Source: Actinomycetota bacterium
Lineage (GTDB): Bacteria; Actinomycetota; Acidimicrobiia; IMCC26256; PALSA-610
Direction: 5' to 3'
DNA: 6,104 nucleotides
NCBI GenBank assembly: GCA_030839105.1
Contig: JAUZEI010000654.1
Span: forward strand, 1-6,104
In this document: positions 5,490 to 6,104 of the stretch, piece by piece
Layout: each line of letters opens with the position of its first letter
Position numbering within the stretch: position 1 is the stretch's first letter
Position numbers and translations under genes: made by a program
The notes under the pieces: generated by a model
Databases searched by the model: none
What the model was told of the DNA's origin: nothing
Seen by the model: the letters and a program-made list of their open reading frames with translations, nothing else

Positions 5490-6104
5490 ATGGACAGGCT
5501 GTGGTCGTGGCTCGGTCTCAATCTCGGCAAGCACTGGATCGCCGTCCTGTTGATCGGCGGAGCCGTCACCCTCGCACTCGGGTTCGGGACCACGAAGCTC
5601 GAGTTCTCCACCGACCAGAGCAACTACCTGAACAAGAGCGACCAGGTGTACAAGGACAGCGTCGCCTATCAGAAGCTCTTCGGCGGCGAGGCCATGCTCA
5701 CGCTCGTCACGATGGATCCCGGGCACACCGTCGCCGAGCTCTTCACGGCCGACGGCGTGAAGCAGTGGACGAGCGTGGCCGATCGGATCAACGCGTCCCA
5801 CAAGGTTCTCGGCGTGGTGTCGCCGCTCACTGCGTTGCAGTGGAACCACAACCTCGTCCGGGGCCCGAATGGTGATGTGACCCGGAGCGTCGCCGGAAAG
5901 ATTCTCGCGTCCGATCTCACGCGCGAGAAGTCGAAGACGGGCCTTGCGGCGCGCAACGCGTCGGCGGTGCAGACCATCACCCGGATCAACGCGATACCTG
6001 TCGCGCAACGGACGATCACGAACCCGAAGTACCTCGACTTCCTGCTCTACGACAATCCGCTGCCGAACGACAAGAAGCCGATCCGCCAACCGCTGCTCGC
6101 CGTG
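5490..6104 (+). CDS. MMPL/RND (HAE3-like) transporter, N-terminal part (cut by window edge)
   Basis: The frame is open from the ATG at 5490 to the right edge, 205 codons with no stop. After a short amphipathic start (MDRLWSWLGLNLGKH) comes one membrane helix (about 16-32, WIAVLLIGGAVTLALGF). The exported porter domain then begins with TKLEFSTDQSNYLNKSDQVYKDSV and YQKLFGGEAMLTLVTMD (60-76). One N-terminal helix followed by a large periplasmic or extracellular loop, with the F-x-TDQSxYLN and FGGEAML phrases, is typical of the hydrophobe/amphiphile efflux-3 branch of the RND superfamily, which includes MmpL-type lipid exporters. A complete member would be about 700-1000 residues with 12 helices, so most of the gene lies outside. 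Substrate unknown; family members move lipids, hopanoids or other hydrophobic compounds. The upstream neighbour is divergent, so this gene starts its own transcript. Confidence 0.87.
   Translation, partial: MDRLWSWLGLNLGKHWIAVLLIGGAVTLALGFGTTKLEFSTDQSNYLNKSDQVYKDSVAYQKLFGGEAMLTLVTMDPGHTVAELFTADGVKQWTSVADRINASHKVLGVVSPLTALQWNHNLVRGPNGDVTRSVAGKILASDLTREKSKTGLAARNASAVQTITRINAIPVAQRTITNPKYLDFLLYDNPLPNDKKPIRQPLLAV

Noticed and set aside
5349..6089. A 246-codon minus-strand open frame opposite the transporter
   Set aside because: It is antisense to the MMPL reading frame, which has a proper ribosome site, a membrane helix and family motifs.
1..6104. CRISPR arrays, tRNA or rRNA genes, transposases, attachment sites, phage or defence genes
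   Set aside because: No regularly spaced repeats, cloverleaf-like segments, terminal inverted repeats or mobile-element proteins were seen on either strand.

Overview
The window is uniformly GC-rich, with strong G/C bias at third codon positions, GTG starts and short intergenic gaps. It carries two lipoprotein-type signal peptides and an MMPL/RND (HAE3-like) exporter. This fits a high-GC actinobacterium; an environmental Acidimicrobiia-like lineage is my guess from gene flavour only, and no marker gene in the window proves it. There are no rRNA or tRNA genes, insertion sequences or CRISPR arrays.

Layout: (1) The left edge to 1009, minus strand, is the N-terminal 336 residues of a glycoside hydrolase family 88 (unsaturated glucuronyl hydrolase-like) lipoprotein, cut by the left edge. 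A TTGACA-type promoter lies upstream at 1073-1101. (2) 1010-1279 is a divergent spacer that also holds the possible remains of a small frame-broken exported protein on the minus strand. (3) 1280-1852 (hypothetical protein) and 1840-2754 (alpha/beta hydrolase) are plus-strand genes with overlapping ends. A perfect 11-bp inverted repeat covers the junction. (4) 2755-2888 holds a 13-bp tandem duplication at the hydrolase stop codon and two mutually exclusive hairpins. It precedes a 58-residue CxxC/HxxC protein at 2889-3065. (5) 5282 down to 3078, minus strand, is a two-gene unit: a cysteine-rich, pectin-acetylesterase-like secreted lipoprotein hydrolase, then a zinc-less quinone-oxidoreductase-like MDR enzyme 12 nt downstream. 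(6) After a 207-bp divergent spacer, an MMPL/RND transporter starts at 5490 on the plus strand and runs off the right edge.

How the genes may work together: the GH88 enzyme and the esterase-like lipoprotein both look surface-anchored and would suit stepwise breakdown of decorated, uronic-acid-containing polysaccharide. They are not in one operon, so this link is inference. The other genes (a soluble hydrolase, an NAD(P)H reductase and an exporter) look like ordinary chromosomal housekeeping or accessory genes. I do not see a clear new multi-gene system. The items most worth a second look are the junction hairpin at 1823-1851, the cysteine-rich esterase, the candidate frame-broken small exported protein, and the alternative hairpins before the small zinc-binding-type gene.
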